From Ramlibacter sp. (GTDB lineage Bacteria > Pseudomonadota > Gammaproteobacteria > Burkholderiales > Burkholderiaceae_C), in contig JAHBZM010000001.1 of NCBI GenBank assembly GCA_019635435.1, positions 1,612,001-1,676,000 on the forward strand: a stretch of 64,000 nucleotides of DNA, given 5' to 3'. The position numbers were made by a program, and so were the translations under genes. Positions 51,501 through 59,599 of this stretch are shown piece after piece. Positions within the stretch are counted from its first letter, which is position 1. Every line of letters starts with the position of its first letter. Below the pieces are notes generated by a model. The model did no database searches, was not told the origin of the DNA, and was given only the letters and a program-made list of their open reading frames with translations.

Positions 51501-51643
51501 CGGGTCACGACCGCCTTGTAGATGTTGCCCTTGCGCTGTTCGCGCCCTTCGATTTCGATTTCGTAGTCGAGGAGTTTTTGTCCATCGACAATGGCCAGCC
51601 GGCGTTCTTCTGCCTGCGTGGCGTTGATCAGCATGCGCTTCAT
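48587..51643 (-). CDS. rne: Ribonuclease E
   Basis: The product is 1018 residues. The N-terminal catalytic half has an S1 domain (about 38-120), the DNase I-like site with D301 (VSVDVNSARA) and D344 (IVIDFIDMEESKNRRE), and the Zn-link CPRCGGSG (C402, C405). The C-terminal half is disordered: an amphipathic membrane anchor GFFGWIKSLFG (569-579), then an Arg/Gly/Glu-rich RNA-binding region (about 600-830) with many imperfect GGRDGERR and RRERGERGE units, and an acidic tail. It initiates mRNA decay and processes rRNA and tRNA as the degradosome scaffold. The long leader suggests autoregulation. The ATG follows AAGGTGATGCG. Confidence 0.95.
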   Translation of the reverse strand: MKRMLINATQAEERRLAIVDGQKLLDYEIEIEGREQRKGNIYKAVVTRVEPSLEACFVDYGEDRHGFLPFKEISKQFFAQGVPVSQARISDVIKEGQEILVQVEKEERGNKGAALTTFISLAGRYVVLMPNNPRGGGVSRRIEGDDRAELKEAMDQLEYPNGMSIIARTNGIGRAANELQWDLNYLLKLWSAIDEAGKGGKGAFLIYQESSLVIRAIRDYFNSDIGDILIDTDDIYEQASQFVAHVMPEHAARVKRYKDDAPLFSRFQIEHQIESAYARTVQLPSGGAIVIDHTEALVSVDVNSARAIKGGDIEETATRTNLEAADEVARQMRLRDLGGLIVIDFIDMEESKNRREVESRLRDALRQDRARVQFGTISKFGLMEMSRQRLKPALSEGSSIPCPRCGGSGHIRDTESSALQILRIIQEESMKDSTASVLCQVPVEVASFLLNEKRAEISKIELKQRINVLLVPNKTLETPHYRLDRLKHDDPRLDRIEASYSMAEEVEDPTTVTRRSQERANKQDPVIKGVLPDAPAPVALPRPEPAAARPAAKAPVAAPAPAPVPAEAGFFGWIKSLFGAPAPVAAPAPAAEVKKDDKREAGRGGRDGERRDGERREGGRDGGRGEGRGGRDGERRGGRRGGRDGGRDGERRNEPRAEARGEAAEGSARNGDGRGGRDGERRNDRAERGERGERQGQRERRDADSRGTPNPTAGQVTTPPGVEAGAEVRQERPPRQGERGEGRRERGERGDGQGRRERGEGGEGRRERGERGERRNDRGPRDEQAVQGGMAPATGETIATVADLGMAQPAPMADAVLESHAHQDMPQDNPAAAAGEEQRRDRRSRDRYGRDRRERGERGERPEQRVSRDEAGTSAPVQAPMFEEPQAAAPANMAPAAPESVAPQAPLASAPAPAPAPVANRATATAAPAGLPRVQPFQLPVTDLIQVAEESGLQWVNSDASKIAAAQAAIAAEPQPVRVPRERPPMIVLDEGPLVLVETRRDLRDMTLPFESGTGPTP

Positions 51644-52145
51644 CGCATCACCTTCTTTTTTTCAAAACATCACATGCCCGCAAGGGGCAACGATGCCGAC
51701 TGACGCGTTTTGAAACGAAGGGAACTGCCGTGGCGTCGCGCCCGCTGAACTAGATCAGCAGGCGGGACAGGGGCACATGGATGGGGGCGAGGAGGAGGGG
51801 ATGCTGATCCGCTACAAATGGGGTAGCGTCCTGCGCAGGACGGGCGCGGGCTCCAGGCGACTCCATGCCAAAGGCCGGGGCCGAAAGCCACCGCCAGCAG
51901 GCAATAAGAAGCGCCATCAACACAACAATTTCTCGCTTTGATCCGTCCCACCGCAACTGGCGAAGGGACTGGGGTATTCCGTATCAGTGTTTCAATGCGT
52001 CGGCTTGACTTGCGTCATGGCGTACCACGGTTGGCGTTGGCCTTCAGTCTGTACGCGATGCAACAAATGGCATCGACCTTCCAGCGCGGCCTGTGGTGAC
52101 GTGGACTAAACTCCAGACAAATCAACCACTTACAGCGTTACGCTA
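51644..52145. promoter_or_regulatory. Long divergent leader/promoter region of rne and rluC
   Basis: These 502 bp hold no supported gene. In known systems RNase E controls its own mRNA through a long structured 5' UTR, so most of this region is probably the rne leader. It contains a 59-bp dispersed repeat (51811-51869) and a dyad CCTGCGCAGG at 51830-51839 within it. On the rluC side a perfect dyad AGCGT-T-ACGCT (52134-52144) abuts the GTG start, and no clear Shine-Dalgarno is present there. Confidence 0.55.
51811..51869 (-). repeat. 59-bp dispersed repeat, copy E (rne leader)
   Basis: The core on the plus strand is GCTACAAATGGGGTAGC. CTCCAG occurs at the same offset (positions 24-29 of the flank) as in the dinB copy, and several other positions agree. 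If transcribed it would be part of the rne 5' UTR, 170-230 nt before the start codon. Confidence 0.6.
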
Positions 52146-53106
<961 letters not shown>

Positions 53107-53129
<23 letters not shown>

Positions 53130-53769
53130 CCTGATTGCCTTCGACTGGGACGGCACGTTGTTTGATTCCACCCGGATCATCGTGCGCTGCATCCAGCGCG
53201 CGGTGGTGGACGTGGGCGGCGCGCTGCCCACCGACAAGGCGGCCGCCTATGTGATCGGCATGGGCCTGATGGAGGCGCTGGCGCATGCTGCCCCCGATGT
53301 GCCGCCCGAGCGCTATCCCCAGCTTGGCGCCCGTTACCGCCACCACTACATGGCGCACCAGAACGACCTGAGCCTGTTCGACGGCGTGCTGCCGCTGCTC
53401 GCCGACCTCAAGGCCAGTGGCCACCTGCTGGCCGTGGCCACGGGCAAATCGCGCCGCGGGCTGGACGAGGTGCTGCACACGGTGGAATTGCAGGGCATGT
53501 TCGATGCCTCGCGCACCGCCGACCAGACGGCCGGCAAGCCGCACCCGCTCATGCTGCAGGAGCTGATGGCCGAGTTCGGCACCGATGCCGGGCGCACGCT
53601 GATGATCGGCGACACCACCCATGACCTGCAGATGGCGCTCAACGCCGGCTGCGCCAGCGTGGGCGTGAGCTATGGCGCGCACGAGCCCGACGCGTTCCAC
53701 GCGCTCAAGCCGCTGCAGGTGGTGCATTCGGTGCGCGAGTTGCACGACTGGCTGCTGGCCCATGGCTGA
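53107..53769 (+). CDS. HAD-superfamily phosphatase (phosphoglycolate phosphatase-like)
   Basis: The product is 220 residues. Motif I is FDWDGTLFDST (D13, D15), motif II is VATGKSRRGLDEVL, the conserved lysine is in GKPHPLMLQELM, and motif IV is MIGDTTHDLQMALNAG. It has a helical cap of the Gph/beta-PGM type. The exact substrate is unknown; such enzymes handle phosphoglycolate or other small phosphoesters. It overlaps rluC and the Rieske gene, so rluC-phosphatase-Rieske-sppA looks like a single tightly packed transcript. Confidence 0.85.
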
Positions 53770-54130
53770 CACGCTGATTGCCCTGTGCGCCTCGGCCGAC
53801 CTGCGCGACGGCGGCGACGCCGTGCCGTTTGACGTGGTGCTGGGCGGCCAGACCTGCCGCGCGTTCGCGATCCGCTTTGAGGGGCGGGTGCACGCCTATC
53901 TCAACCGCTGCGCCCATGTGGCCATGGAGATGGACTACCAGCCCAACCGCTTTTTTGACGACACCGGCCAGTGGCTGCTGTGTGCCACGCATGGCGCGGC
54001 CTACCAGCCGGCCACCGGCGCCTGCGCGGGAGGGCCCTGCCGCGGTGGCCTCGTGAAAATCGGCCTCACCGAGCAGGACGGTGTGGTGCACTGGCATACT
54101 GCCTACAACCTCCAACCCGTTGAGTTCTGA
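53762..54130 (+). CDS. Rieske [2Fe-2S] domain ferredoxin-like protein
   Basis: The product is 122 residues. The two ligand pairs of a Rieske cluster are present: C50-x-H52 (NRCAHVAMEMDY) and C74-x2-H77 (LLCATHGAAYQP). There is no signal peptide or other domain, so it is a soluble electron carrier of the NirD/BphF type. It overlaps the phosphatase stop by 8 bp and ends 1 bp before sppA. Its redox partner is not encoded nearby. Confidence 0.88.
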   Translation: MADTLIALCASADLRDGGDAVPFDVVLGGQTCRAFAIRFEGRVHAYLNRCAHVAMEMDYQPNRFFDDTGQWLLCATHGAAYQPATGACAGGPCRGGLVKIGLTEQDGVVHWHTAYNLQPVEF

Positions 54131-54131
54131 C

Positions 54132-55160
54132 ATGAATGAATCCCATCCTCCCGGCCATCCGGAATTTGAGGAAAAAGAGCCTGTAGTCCAAGCCAGCCGG
54201 GCACCATCTGCTAGCAAAAATGTAGCAAACGAGGGTGCCGGCTGGGAGCGCGCCACGCTCGAGAAGCTGGCGCTGGCCGCGATCGAGGAGCAGCGCGCCA
54301 CGCGCCGCTGGAAGAGCTTCGTGCGCCTGGCCTGGCTGGCGTTCTTTGTTTTCCTGGTGTGGGCGCTGATGTACCGCGGCACGCCTTCCACCGACAAGAG
54401 CCTGCCGCACACGGCGGTGATCGAGATCAAGGGCGAGATCGCCTCGGGCGCCGATGCCAGCGCCGAATTCGTGGTGGCGGCCATGCGCGCGGCATTTGAG
54501 GACGACGGTGCGCAGGCCGTGGTGCTGCTGATCAACTCGCCCGGCGGCAGCCCCGTGCAGGCCGGCATCATCAACGATGAAATCCGCCGCCTCAAGGGCA
54601 AGTACAAGAAGCCGGTCTATGCCGTGGTCGAGGAGTCGTGCGCGTCGGCGGCCTACTACATCGCCGCGGCCTCAGACAGGATCTTCGTGGACAAGGCCAG
54701 CATCGTGGGCAGCATTGGCGTGCTGATGGACGGCTTTGGCTTTACCGGGCTCATGGACAAGCTGGGCGTGGAGCGCCGCCTCATGACCGCCGGCGAGAAC
54801 AAGGGTTTTCTCGATCCGTTCAGCCCGCAGACCGACAAGCAGCGGGCCTTTGCCCAGACCATGCTGGACCAGATCCACAAGCAGTTCATCGACGCGGTCA
54901 AGGCCGGCCGCGGCAAGCGGCTCAAAGACAACCCCGAGCTGTTCAGCGGCCTGTTCTGGACCGGCCAGCAGGCCATCGAGCTGGGGCTGGCCGACCAGCT
55001 GGGCAACCTGGACTTTGTGGCGCGCGAGATCGTCAAGGCCGAGGATCTGGTGGACTACACGCGTCGCGACAATGTGGCCGAACGCCTCGTCAAGCGGTTT
55101 GGCGCCTCGCTGGGCGAGGGCGCCATGCGCGCGCTGCGGGCCGCGCCCGCGATCCGCTGA
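54132..55160 (+). CDS. sppA: S49 family signal-peptide peptidase, SppA type
   Basis: The product is 342 residues from ATG 54132, the short single-domain type. It has a cytoplasmic N-terminus, one transmembrane helix (about 64-81), and a ClpP-like catalytic domain with the nucleophile S172 in ESCASAAYYIA, GSIGVLMDGF, and the likely general base K224 in TAGENKGF. It cuts cleaved signal peptides in the membrane from the periplasmic side. A 59-bp repeat encodes residues 13-32 in the N-terminal tail, before the helix. It ends 7 bp before the convergent methyltransferase gene. Confidence 0.9.
   Translation: MNESHPPGHPEFEEKEPVVQASRAPSASKNVANEGAGWERATLEKLALAAIEEQRATRRWKSFVRLAWLAFFVFLVWALMYRGTPSTDKSLPHTAVIEIKGEIASGADASAEFVVAAMRAAFEDDGAQAVVLLINSPGGSPVQAGIINDEIRRLKGKYKKPVYAVVEESCASAAYYIAAASDRIFVDKASIVGSIGVLMDGFGFTGLMDKLGVERRLMTAGENKGFLDPFSPQTDKQRAFAQTMLDQIHKQFIDAVKAGRGKRLKDNPELFSGLFWTGQQAIELGLADQLGNLDFVAREIVKAEDLVDYTRRDNVAERLVKRFGASLGEGAMRALRAAPAIR
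54168..54226 (+). repeat. 59-bp dispersed repeat, copy C (in frame in sppA)
   Basis: It begins GAGGAAAAAGAGCCTGTAGT and ends in the core GCTAGCAAAAATGTAGC. It encodes EEKEPVVQASRAPSASKNVA, in the same frame as the dinB and hemD copies. Confidence 0.85.
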
Positions 55161-55167
55161 CGGCCCC

Positions 55168-55932
55168 TCAGCGCCCGATCGCGAACACCGCCGGGGTGTG
55201 GGCCGCCAGCGGGGCCTCCTTCTGTTTCCAGCCCTTGACGTTGTCGCAGCGGCAGGCTGCCTGTGCCAGCGTCAGCCCGCTGCCCACGGCCAGCCGCGTG
55301 TTGTGCTGCAGGGTCTGCATCAGCGCCTGCCACAGCGCGGCGTTGCGGTAGGGCGTTTCGATGAACATCTGGGTCTGGCCGCTGCGCAGCGCCAGGGATT
55401 CGAGTTCACGGATGCGTTGCGCCCGCTGCGCCGCGTCTTGCGGCAGGTAGCCGACAAACGCAAAGCTCTGCCCGTTCAGGCCGCTGGCCGCCAGCGCCAG
55501 CAGCAAAGACACCGGTCCGACCAGCGGCACCACCTCGATGCCCAGGTCGTGCGCGGCCCGCACCACGGACGAACCGGGGTCGGCCACGGCGGGCATGCCG
55601 GCCTCGCTGGCCAGGCCCATGTCGTGGCCCTCAAGGGCCGCGGCCAGCATTGGCCGGGCATCAAACTGGCCTGCATGGTCGCCCTTCTTGTGCACCTCGC
55701 GCGGCAACTCCTGGACCGAGAGTGCCTGAAGCGGCTGCGCCAGCGGCACCAGGTCATTGACCCGCTTGAGGTAGGCGCGCAGGGACTTGGCGTTTTCGCA
55801 GACCCAGTGGCCCAGGCGGGCCGCCGTCTGCAGCGTGCCGGCGGGCATCACGTCCTGCAGCGCGGTGGGGGTGTCGCAACCGAAATCAAGCGGCGCGGGC
55901 ACCAGAAAAAGCCGGCCTTTGGCGGGCGTCAT
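55168..55932 (-). CDS. RsmI-like SAM-dependent methyltransferase (tetrapyrrole methylase fold)
   Basis: The product is 254 residues with TP_methylase motifs: an N-terminal LFLVPAPLDFG, the central GHDMGLASEAGMPAVADPGS (as in RsmI, ASDAGTPLISDPG), then VVPLVGPVSLLLALAASGLN and FVGYLPQDAAQRAQRIRELE. It is related to the 16S rRNA C1402 2'-O-methyltransferase RsmI, but the N-terminal GTLYVVATPIGN motif is altered, so it is probably a paralogue with an unknown target. Its start overlaps the maf stop by 4 bp, so the pair is an operon. Confidence 0.8.
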   Translation of the reverse strand: MTPAKGRLFLVPAPLDFGCDTPTALQDVMPAGTLQTAARLGHWVCENAKSLRAYLKRVNDLVPLAQPLQALSVQELPREVHKKGDHAGQFDARPMLAAALEGHDMGLASEAGMPAVADPGSSVVRAAHDLGIEVVPLVGPVSLLLALAASGLNGQSFAFVGYLPQDAAQRAQRIRELESLALRSGQTQMFIETPYRNAALWQALMQTLQHNTRLAVGSGLTLAQAACRCDNVKGWKQKEAPLAAHTPAVFAIGR

Positions 55933-56525
55933 GCGGGCACCCGGATGCCCGCGGCGCGGATCATCCGGCAGGTGCGGATCAGCGGCAGGCCGACGAGGGC
56001 GGTGGGGTCGTCATTGACGATGGCCTCGAGCAGCGCAATGCCCAGGCCCTCGCTCTTGGCGCTGCCGGCGCAGTCATAGGGCTGCTCGGCGGCCAGGTAG
56101 GACTCGATCTCGGCATCGCTGAGATCGCGAAACCGGACCTCGACCGGCGCCAGCGCGGCCTGTTCAAAGCCGCTTTCCAGGCAGACCACGGCCACGGCGG
56201 TCTGGAACACCACGGTTTGCCCGCGCATGCGCCGCAACTGGGCCGTGGCCCGTTCATGGTTGCCAGGCTTGCCCAGGGGCTCGCCGGCCAGATCCGCCAC
56301 CTGGTCGGAGCCAATCACCACGGCCTGGGGGTATTTGGCCGCCACGGCGTGCGCCTTGGCCAGGGCCAGCCGGCTCGCGAGCGCCGCGGGGGCCTCCCCG
56401 GGCAGCGGTGTTTCGTCGACATCGGGCGACGCGGCTTCAAAGGGAATGCGCAGGCGCGACAGCAGTTCGTGCCGGTAGCGGGAGGTCGATCCCAGAATCA
56501 GGGAGCGTGGCGGGACTTGGGTCAT
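55929..56525 (-). CDS. Maf/YceF-family nucleotide pyrophosphatase
   Basis: The product is 198 residues. It has the Maf motif SLILGSTSRYRHELLSRL, the segment VDETPLPGE, and the catalytic aspartate in VIGSDQVADL; the specificity segment is GKPGNHERATAQL. The YceF subgroup hydrolyses 7-methyl-GTP, while others act on dTTP/UTP. The GSDQVA motif and the neighbourhood beside yceD-rpmF favour YceF (m7GTP pyrophosphatase). It shares a 25-bp divergent gap with yceD. Confidence 0.85.
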   Translation of the reverse strand: MTQVPPRSLILGSTSRYRHELLSRLRIPFEAASPDVDETPLPGEAPAALASRLALAKAHAVAAKYPQAVVIGSDQVADLAGEPLGKPGNHERATAQLRRMRGQTVVFQTAVAVVCLESGFEQAALAPVEVRFRDLSDAEIESYLAAEQPYDCAGSAKSEGLGIALLEAIVNDDPTALVGLPLIRTCRMIRAAGIRVPA

Positions 56526-56550
56526 CGCGTGATTCTCTTACACTGCCCGG

Positions 56551-57099
56551 ATGAAGAAAGAGTTTGTGGCCGGGCGTCTGGACGTGGTGGCTTTCGCGCA
56601 GGACGGTGCCAGGCTGGACGGGCTGGAGCCCTTGCGCAGCCGAACCCGCCTGCTGGCCGAAACCCAGGGGCTGGGCGCTGACCTCGGCATCCGCTGGTCT
56701 GCGGTGGGGGAATTGCGGCCCAAGGCCGGCGCCGAGCCCGAGGTCTGGCTGCATCTGTCGGCCCTGGCCGTGTTGCCGCTGACCTGCCAGCGCTGCCTGG
56801 GGCCGGTGGACGTTCCGCTGGAGGTGGAGCGCTCGTTCCGCTTTGTGGCCGACGAGGAAACCGCCAGCGTGCTGGACGACGAATCGGAAGAGGACCTGCT
56901 CGCGATCAGCCGCAGTTTCGACCTGCATGAGCTGGTGGAGGATGAGCTGCTCATGGAGATGCCGCCCGTGCCACGCCACGACCAGTGCCCCACGGAAGTG
57001 AAGTTAGCGGCCGCTGACGAGGCGTTCGAGGCGCAGGAAGCCAGCCAGCCGAACCCGTTTGCCGTGCTGCAAAAGCTCAAAACCGATAAACGCAATTAA
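56551..57099 (+). CDS. yceD: DUF177/YceD family protein
   Basis: The product is 182 residues, upstream of rpmF as in nearly all bacteria. It has the CxxC-like motif LPLTCQRCLGPVDVPLEVE, an acidic central stretch (DDESEEDLLAI), and the conserved segment DLHELVEDELLMEMPPVPRH. YceD is an accessory protein linked to 23S rRNA accumulation and to ribosome assembly. It precedes rpmF by 131 bp, with a strong promoter in between. Confidence 0.88.
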   Translation: MKKEFVAGRLDVVAFAQDGARLDGLEPLRSRTRLLAETQGLGADLGIRWSAVGELRPKAGAEPEVWLHLSALAVLPLTCQRCLGPVDVPLEVERSFRFVADEETASVLDDESEEDLLAISRSFDLHELVEDELLMEMPPVPRHDQCPTEVKLAAADEAFEAQEASQPNPFAVLQKLKTDKRN

Positions 57100-57114
57100 A
57101 TCAACAAGTTGGGC

Positions 57115-57120
57115 TATAAT
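57115..57120 (+). promoter_or_regulatory. Strong -10 element upstream of rpmF-plsX-fab genes
   Basis: TATAAT is a perfect sigma-70 -10 box in an AT-rich patch directly after the yceD stop; the -35 region is weak. It would start a transcript about 105 nt ahead of rpmF. That leader region may carry control of the ribosomal protein and lipid operon. Confidence 0.65.
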
Positions 57121-57230
57121 CATGGGCTTCGCGCAATTCGAGCATCTGGATTGCTGCGGTCAGTTTCGTCCAACCTTCAACCCGGTGCCGCGCCAGCCGC
57201 TGCGGCGCCACCCTTCTCCAGGAGCCCCTC

Positions 57231-57413
57231 ATGGCCGTCCAGCAGAACAAAAAATCGCCGTCCAAGCGCGGCATGCACCGCTCGCACAACGCCCTGAATG
57301 TGCCGGGCATTGCCGTGGAACCTACCACCGGCGAAACCCACCTGCGTCACCACATCAGCCCCAATGGCTTCTACCGTGGTCGCCAGGTGCTGAAGAACAA
57401 GTCCGAAGCCTGA
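57231..57413 (+). CDS. rpmF: 50S ribosomal protein L32
   Basis: The product is 60 residues with the basic start MAVQQNKKSPSKRGMHRSHN and a GGAG ribosome site. It is the cysteine-free form of L32: the C+/C- zinc-ribbon cysteines are absent. It is part of the large ribosomal subunit. It lies between yceD and plsX, the conserved order that joins ribosome and membrane synthesis. Confidence 0.97.
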   Translation: MAVQQNKKSPSKRGMHRSHNALNVPGIAVEPTTGETHLRHHISPNGFYRGRQVLKNKSEA

Positions 57414-57431
57414 TCCCGCTTCCCCCTGCCG

Positions 57432-57468
57432 AAGGCCCGGCGCCGCAGTTCCTGCGGCAACGGGCCTT
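57432..57468 (+). terminator. Composite hairpin between rpmF and plsX (attenuator)
   Basis: The outer stem AAGGCCCG/CGGGCCTT (57432-57439, 57461-57468) and inner stem GCCGCAG/CTGCGGC form a near-continuous 15-bp hairpin with a 3-nt loop. Only TTTGTCTTG follows, so termination is probably partial. This would give more L32 than fatty-acid enzymes from a single transcript. Confidence 0.65.
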
Positions 57469-57546
57469 TGTCTTGATGTCCCTGTCCTGCCCGCCGCGTT
57501 CGCGGCACCGCTTGCAGAACCCCCGGTTCGCCCTACAGTGGAACCC

Positions 57547-58599
57547 ATGATCACCCTGGCCGTCGATTGCATGGGGGGCGACCACGGCCCCCGCGTCACC
57601 CTGGCGGCCTGTCGCCAGTTTCTCCAGTCCCATCCCGAAGCCCGATTGCTGCTGGTCGGCCAGCCCGACAGCCTGGCGGCGTTCAACCATCCTCGCGCCA
57701 GCGTCGTGCCGGCCAGCGAGGTCGTGGCCATGGATGACCCGGTGGAAATTGCGCTGCGCAAGAAAAAAGACTCGTCGATGCGCCTGGCGATCCAGCAGGT
57801 CAAGGACGGTGCGGCCCAGGCGGCGCTATCGGCCGGCAACACGGGCGCTTTGATGGCCATCGCGCGCTATCTTCTCAAAACGGTGGAGGGCATTGACCGC
57901 CCGGCCATTGCCACTCAATTGCCCAATGCCGCTGGCGGTGCCACCACGGTGCTGGACCTCGGCGCCAACGTGGACTGCACGGCCGAGCATCTGCTGCAGT
58001 TTGCCGTGATGGGTTCGGCGCTGGTGTCGGTGCTGAAAAATGACGACAACCCCAGCGTGGGCCTGCTGAATATTGGCGAAGAAGCCATTAAAGGCAGCGA
58101 AATCATCAAAAAAGCCGGTGAATTGCTTCGATCTGCCGCTAACGCAGGCGATCTGAATTTCTTCGGCAATGTAGAAGGCAACGATATTTTCAAGGGCACC
58201 ACCGACATCGTGGTGTGCGATGGCTTTGTCGGCAATGTGGCGCTCAAAGCCAGCGAAGGCCTGGCCTCGATGATCACGGGATTCATCAAGGCAGAGTTTT
58301 CCCGCAATATCTTCACCAAAATTGCCGCCATCATTGCTTATCCTGTCCTATCTGCTTTTAAAGATCGCGTCGACCACCGTCGTTACAACGGCGCCGCACT
58401 GCTGGGCCTGCGCGGCCTGGTGTTCAAGAGCCATGGCTCGGCCGACGAGATGGCTTTCGAGCAGGCGCTGAACCGGGCGTATGATGCGGCCCGATACAAA
58501 TTACTGGACCGGGTCCAGGCTCGCATTGCGCATGCGGCCCCCTTGCTGATGGAGGCCGAGCTGCTTGCCCAGCCGCTGGAACCGGCGACCCTGACTTGA
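57547..58599 (+). CDS. plsX: Phosphate acyltransferase PlsX
   Basis: The product is 350 residues from ATG 57547 (MITLAVDCMGGDHGP, the family start). It converts acyl-ACP to acyl-phosphate for phospholipid synthesis. Motifs include SAGNTGALMAIARYLLKT, the segment VDCTAEHLLQFAVMG and NFFGNVEGNDIFKGTTDIVV. The stretch around 58070-58350 is richer in A/T than its surroundings, but the reading frame is intact. It is coupled to fabH (1-bp overlap). Confidence 0.95.
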   Translation: MITLAVDCMGGDHGPRVTLAACRQFLQSHPEARLLLVGQPDSLAAFNHPRASVVPASEVVAMDDPVEIALRKKKDSSMRLAIQQVKDGAAQAALSAGNTGALMAIARYLLKTVEGIDRPAIATQLPNAAGGATTVLDLGANVDCTAEHLLQFAVMGSALVSVLKNDDNPSVGLLNIGEEAIKGSEIIKKAGELLRSAANAGDLNFFGNVEGNDIFKGTTDIVVCDGFVGNVALKASEGLASMITGFIKAEFSRNIFTKIAAIIAYPVLSAFKDRVDHRRYNGAALLGLRGLVFKSHGSADEMAFEQALNRAYDAARYKLLDRVQARIAHAAPLLMEAELLAQPLEPATLT

Positions 58600-59576
58600 T
58601 GAGACGTTATTCCCGCATCACCGGCACCGGCAGCTACCTGCCGCCGCGCCGCGTGACCAACGCCGATCTGGCGGCCGAGCTGGCGGGCCGGGGTGTGGAA
58701 ACTTCCGATGAGTGGATCGTCGCGCGAACCGGCATCCAGGCCCGCCATTTCGCGGCCCCTGACGTGACCTGCAGCGACCTGGGCGTGGAAGCCGCGCGCC
58801 ATGCCTTGCAGGCGGCCGGTGTTGCTGCTTCCGACATCGACCTGATCATCGTCGCCACCTCCACGCCGGACATGGTCTTCCCCTCGGCGGCCTGCATCCT
58901 GCAGAACAAGCTTGGCGTGGCTGGCTGCGCCGCCTTCGATGTGCAGGCAGTGTGCAGCGGCTTTGTCTATGCGCTGACGGTGGCGGATGCCATGATCCAG
59001 ACCGGCGCGGCCAACAAGGCGCTGGTGATCGGGGCCGAAGTGTTCTCGCGTATCCTTGATTTCACGGACCGGACCACCTGCGTGCTGTTCGGCGACGGCG
59101 CCGGCGCGGTGGTGCTGGAGGCTTCCGAGACCCCGGGCATCCTGGCCAGCGACCTGCATGCCGATGGCAAGCACGTGGGCATCCTCTGCGTGCCGGGCAC
59201 GGTGTCGGGCGGCCAGGTGCTGGGCGACCCGCTGCTCAAGATGGATGGCCAGGCGGTCTTCAAGCTGGCGGTGGGCGTGCTGGAAGATGCGGCGCGCGCC
59301 ACGCTGGCCAAGGCCGGCAAGACCGACGCCGACATCGACTGGCTGATTCCCCACCAGGCCAACATCCGCATCATGCAGAGCACGGCCAAAAAGCTCAAAT
59401 TGCCGCTGGACAAGCTCATCGTCACGGTCGACCAGCATGGCAACACCTCGGCCGCGTCGATTCCGCTGGCGCTGGACGCATCGGTGCGCGGCGGCAAGAT
59501 CAAACAGGGCGATACGCTCATGCTTGAAGGCGTGGGCGGTGGCTTCACCTGGGGCGCGGTTCTGCTGGACTTCTAG
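58599..59576 (+). CDS. fabH: 3-oxoacyl-ACP synthase III (KASIII)
   Basis: The product is 325 residues from ATG 58599, overlapping the plsX stop by 1 bp. The catalytic Cys is in AVCSGFVYAL, the His in IPHQANIRIM, and the Asn in HGNTSAASIPLAL. It starts fatty-acid synthesis by condensing acetyl-CoA with malonyl-ACP. It stands third in the rpmF-plsX-fabH-fabD-fabG-acpP-fabF cluster. Confidence 0.95.
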   Translation: MRRYSRITGTGSYLPPRRVTNADLAAELAGRGVETSDEWIVARTGIQARHFAAPDVTCSDLGVEAARHALQAAGVAASDIDLIIVATSTPDMVFPSAACILQNKLGVAGCAAFDVQAVCSGFVYALTVADAMIQTGAANKALVIGAEVFSRILDFTDRTTCVLFGDGAGAVVLEASETPGILASDLHADGKHVGILCVPGTVSGGQVLGDPLLKMDGQAVFKLAVGVLEDAARATLAKAGKTDADIDWLIPHQANIRIMQSTAKKLKLPLDKLIVTVDQHGNTSAASIPLALDASVRGGKIKQGDTLMLEGVGGGFTWGAVLLDF

Positions 59577-59599
59577 CGCCCCCTACGTCAGGCAGCGTC

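Noticed and set aside
49178..51703. An 841-codon open frame opposite RNase E
   Set aside because: It is the antisense of the conserved rne catalytic half and its Arg/Gly-rich tail; the Ala/Val-rich product is a by-product of codon bias.
58070..58350. Horizontally acquired segment inside plsX because of lower GC
   Set aside because: The frame and PlsX motifs are continuous and conserved, so the A/T-rich codons are ordinary local variation.
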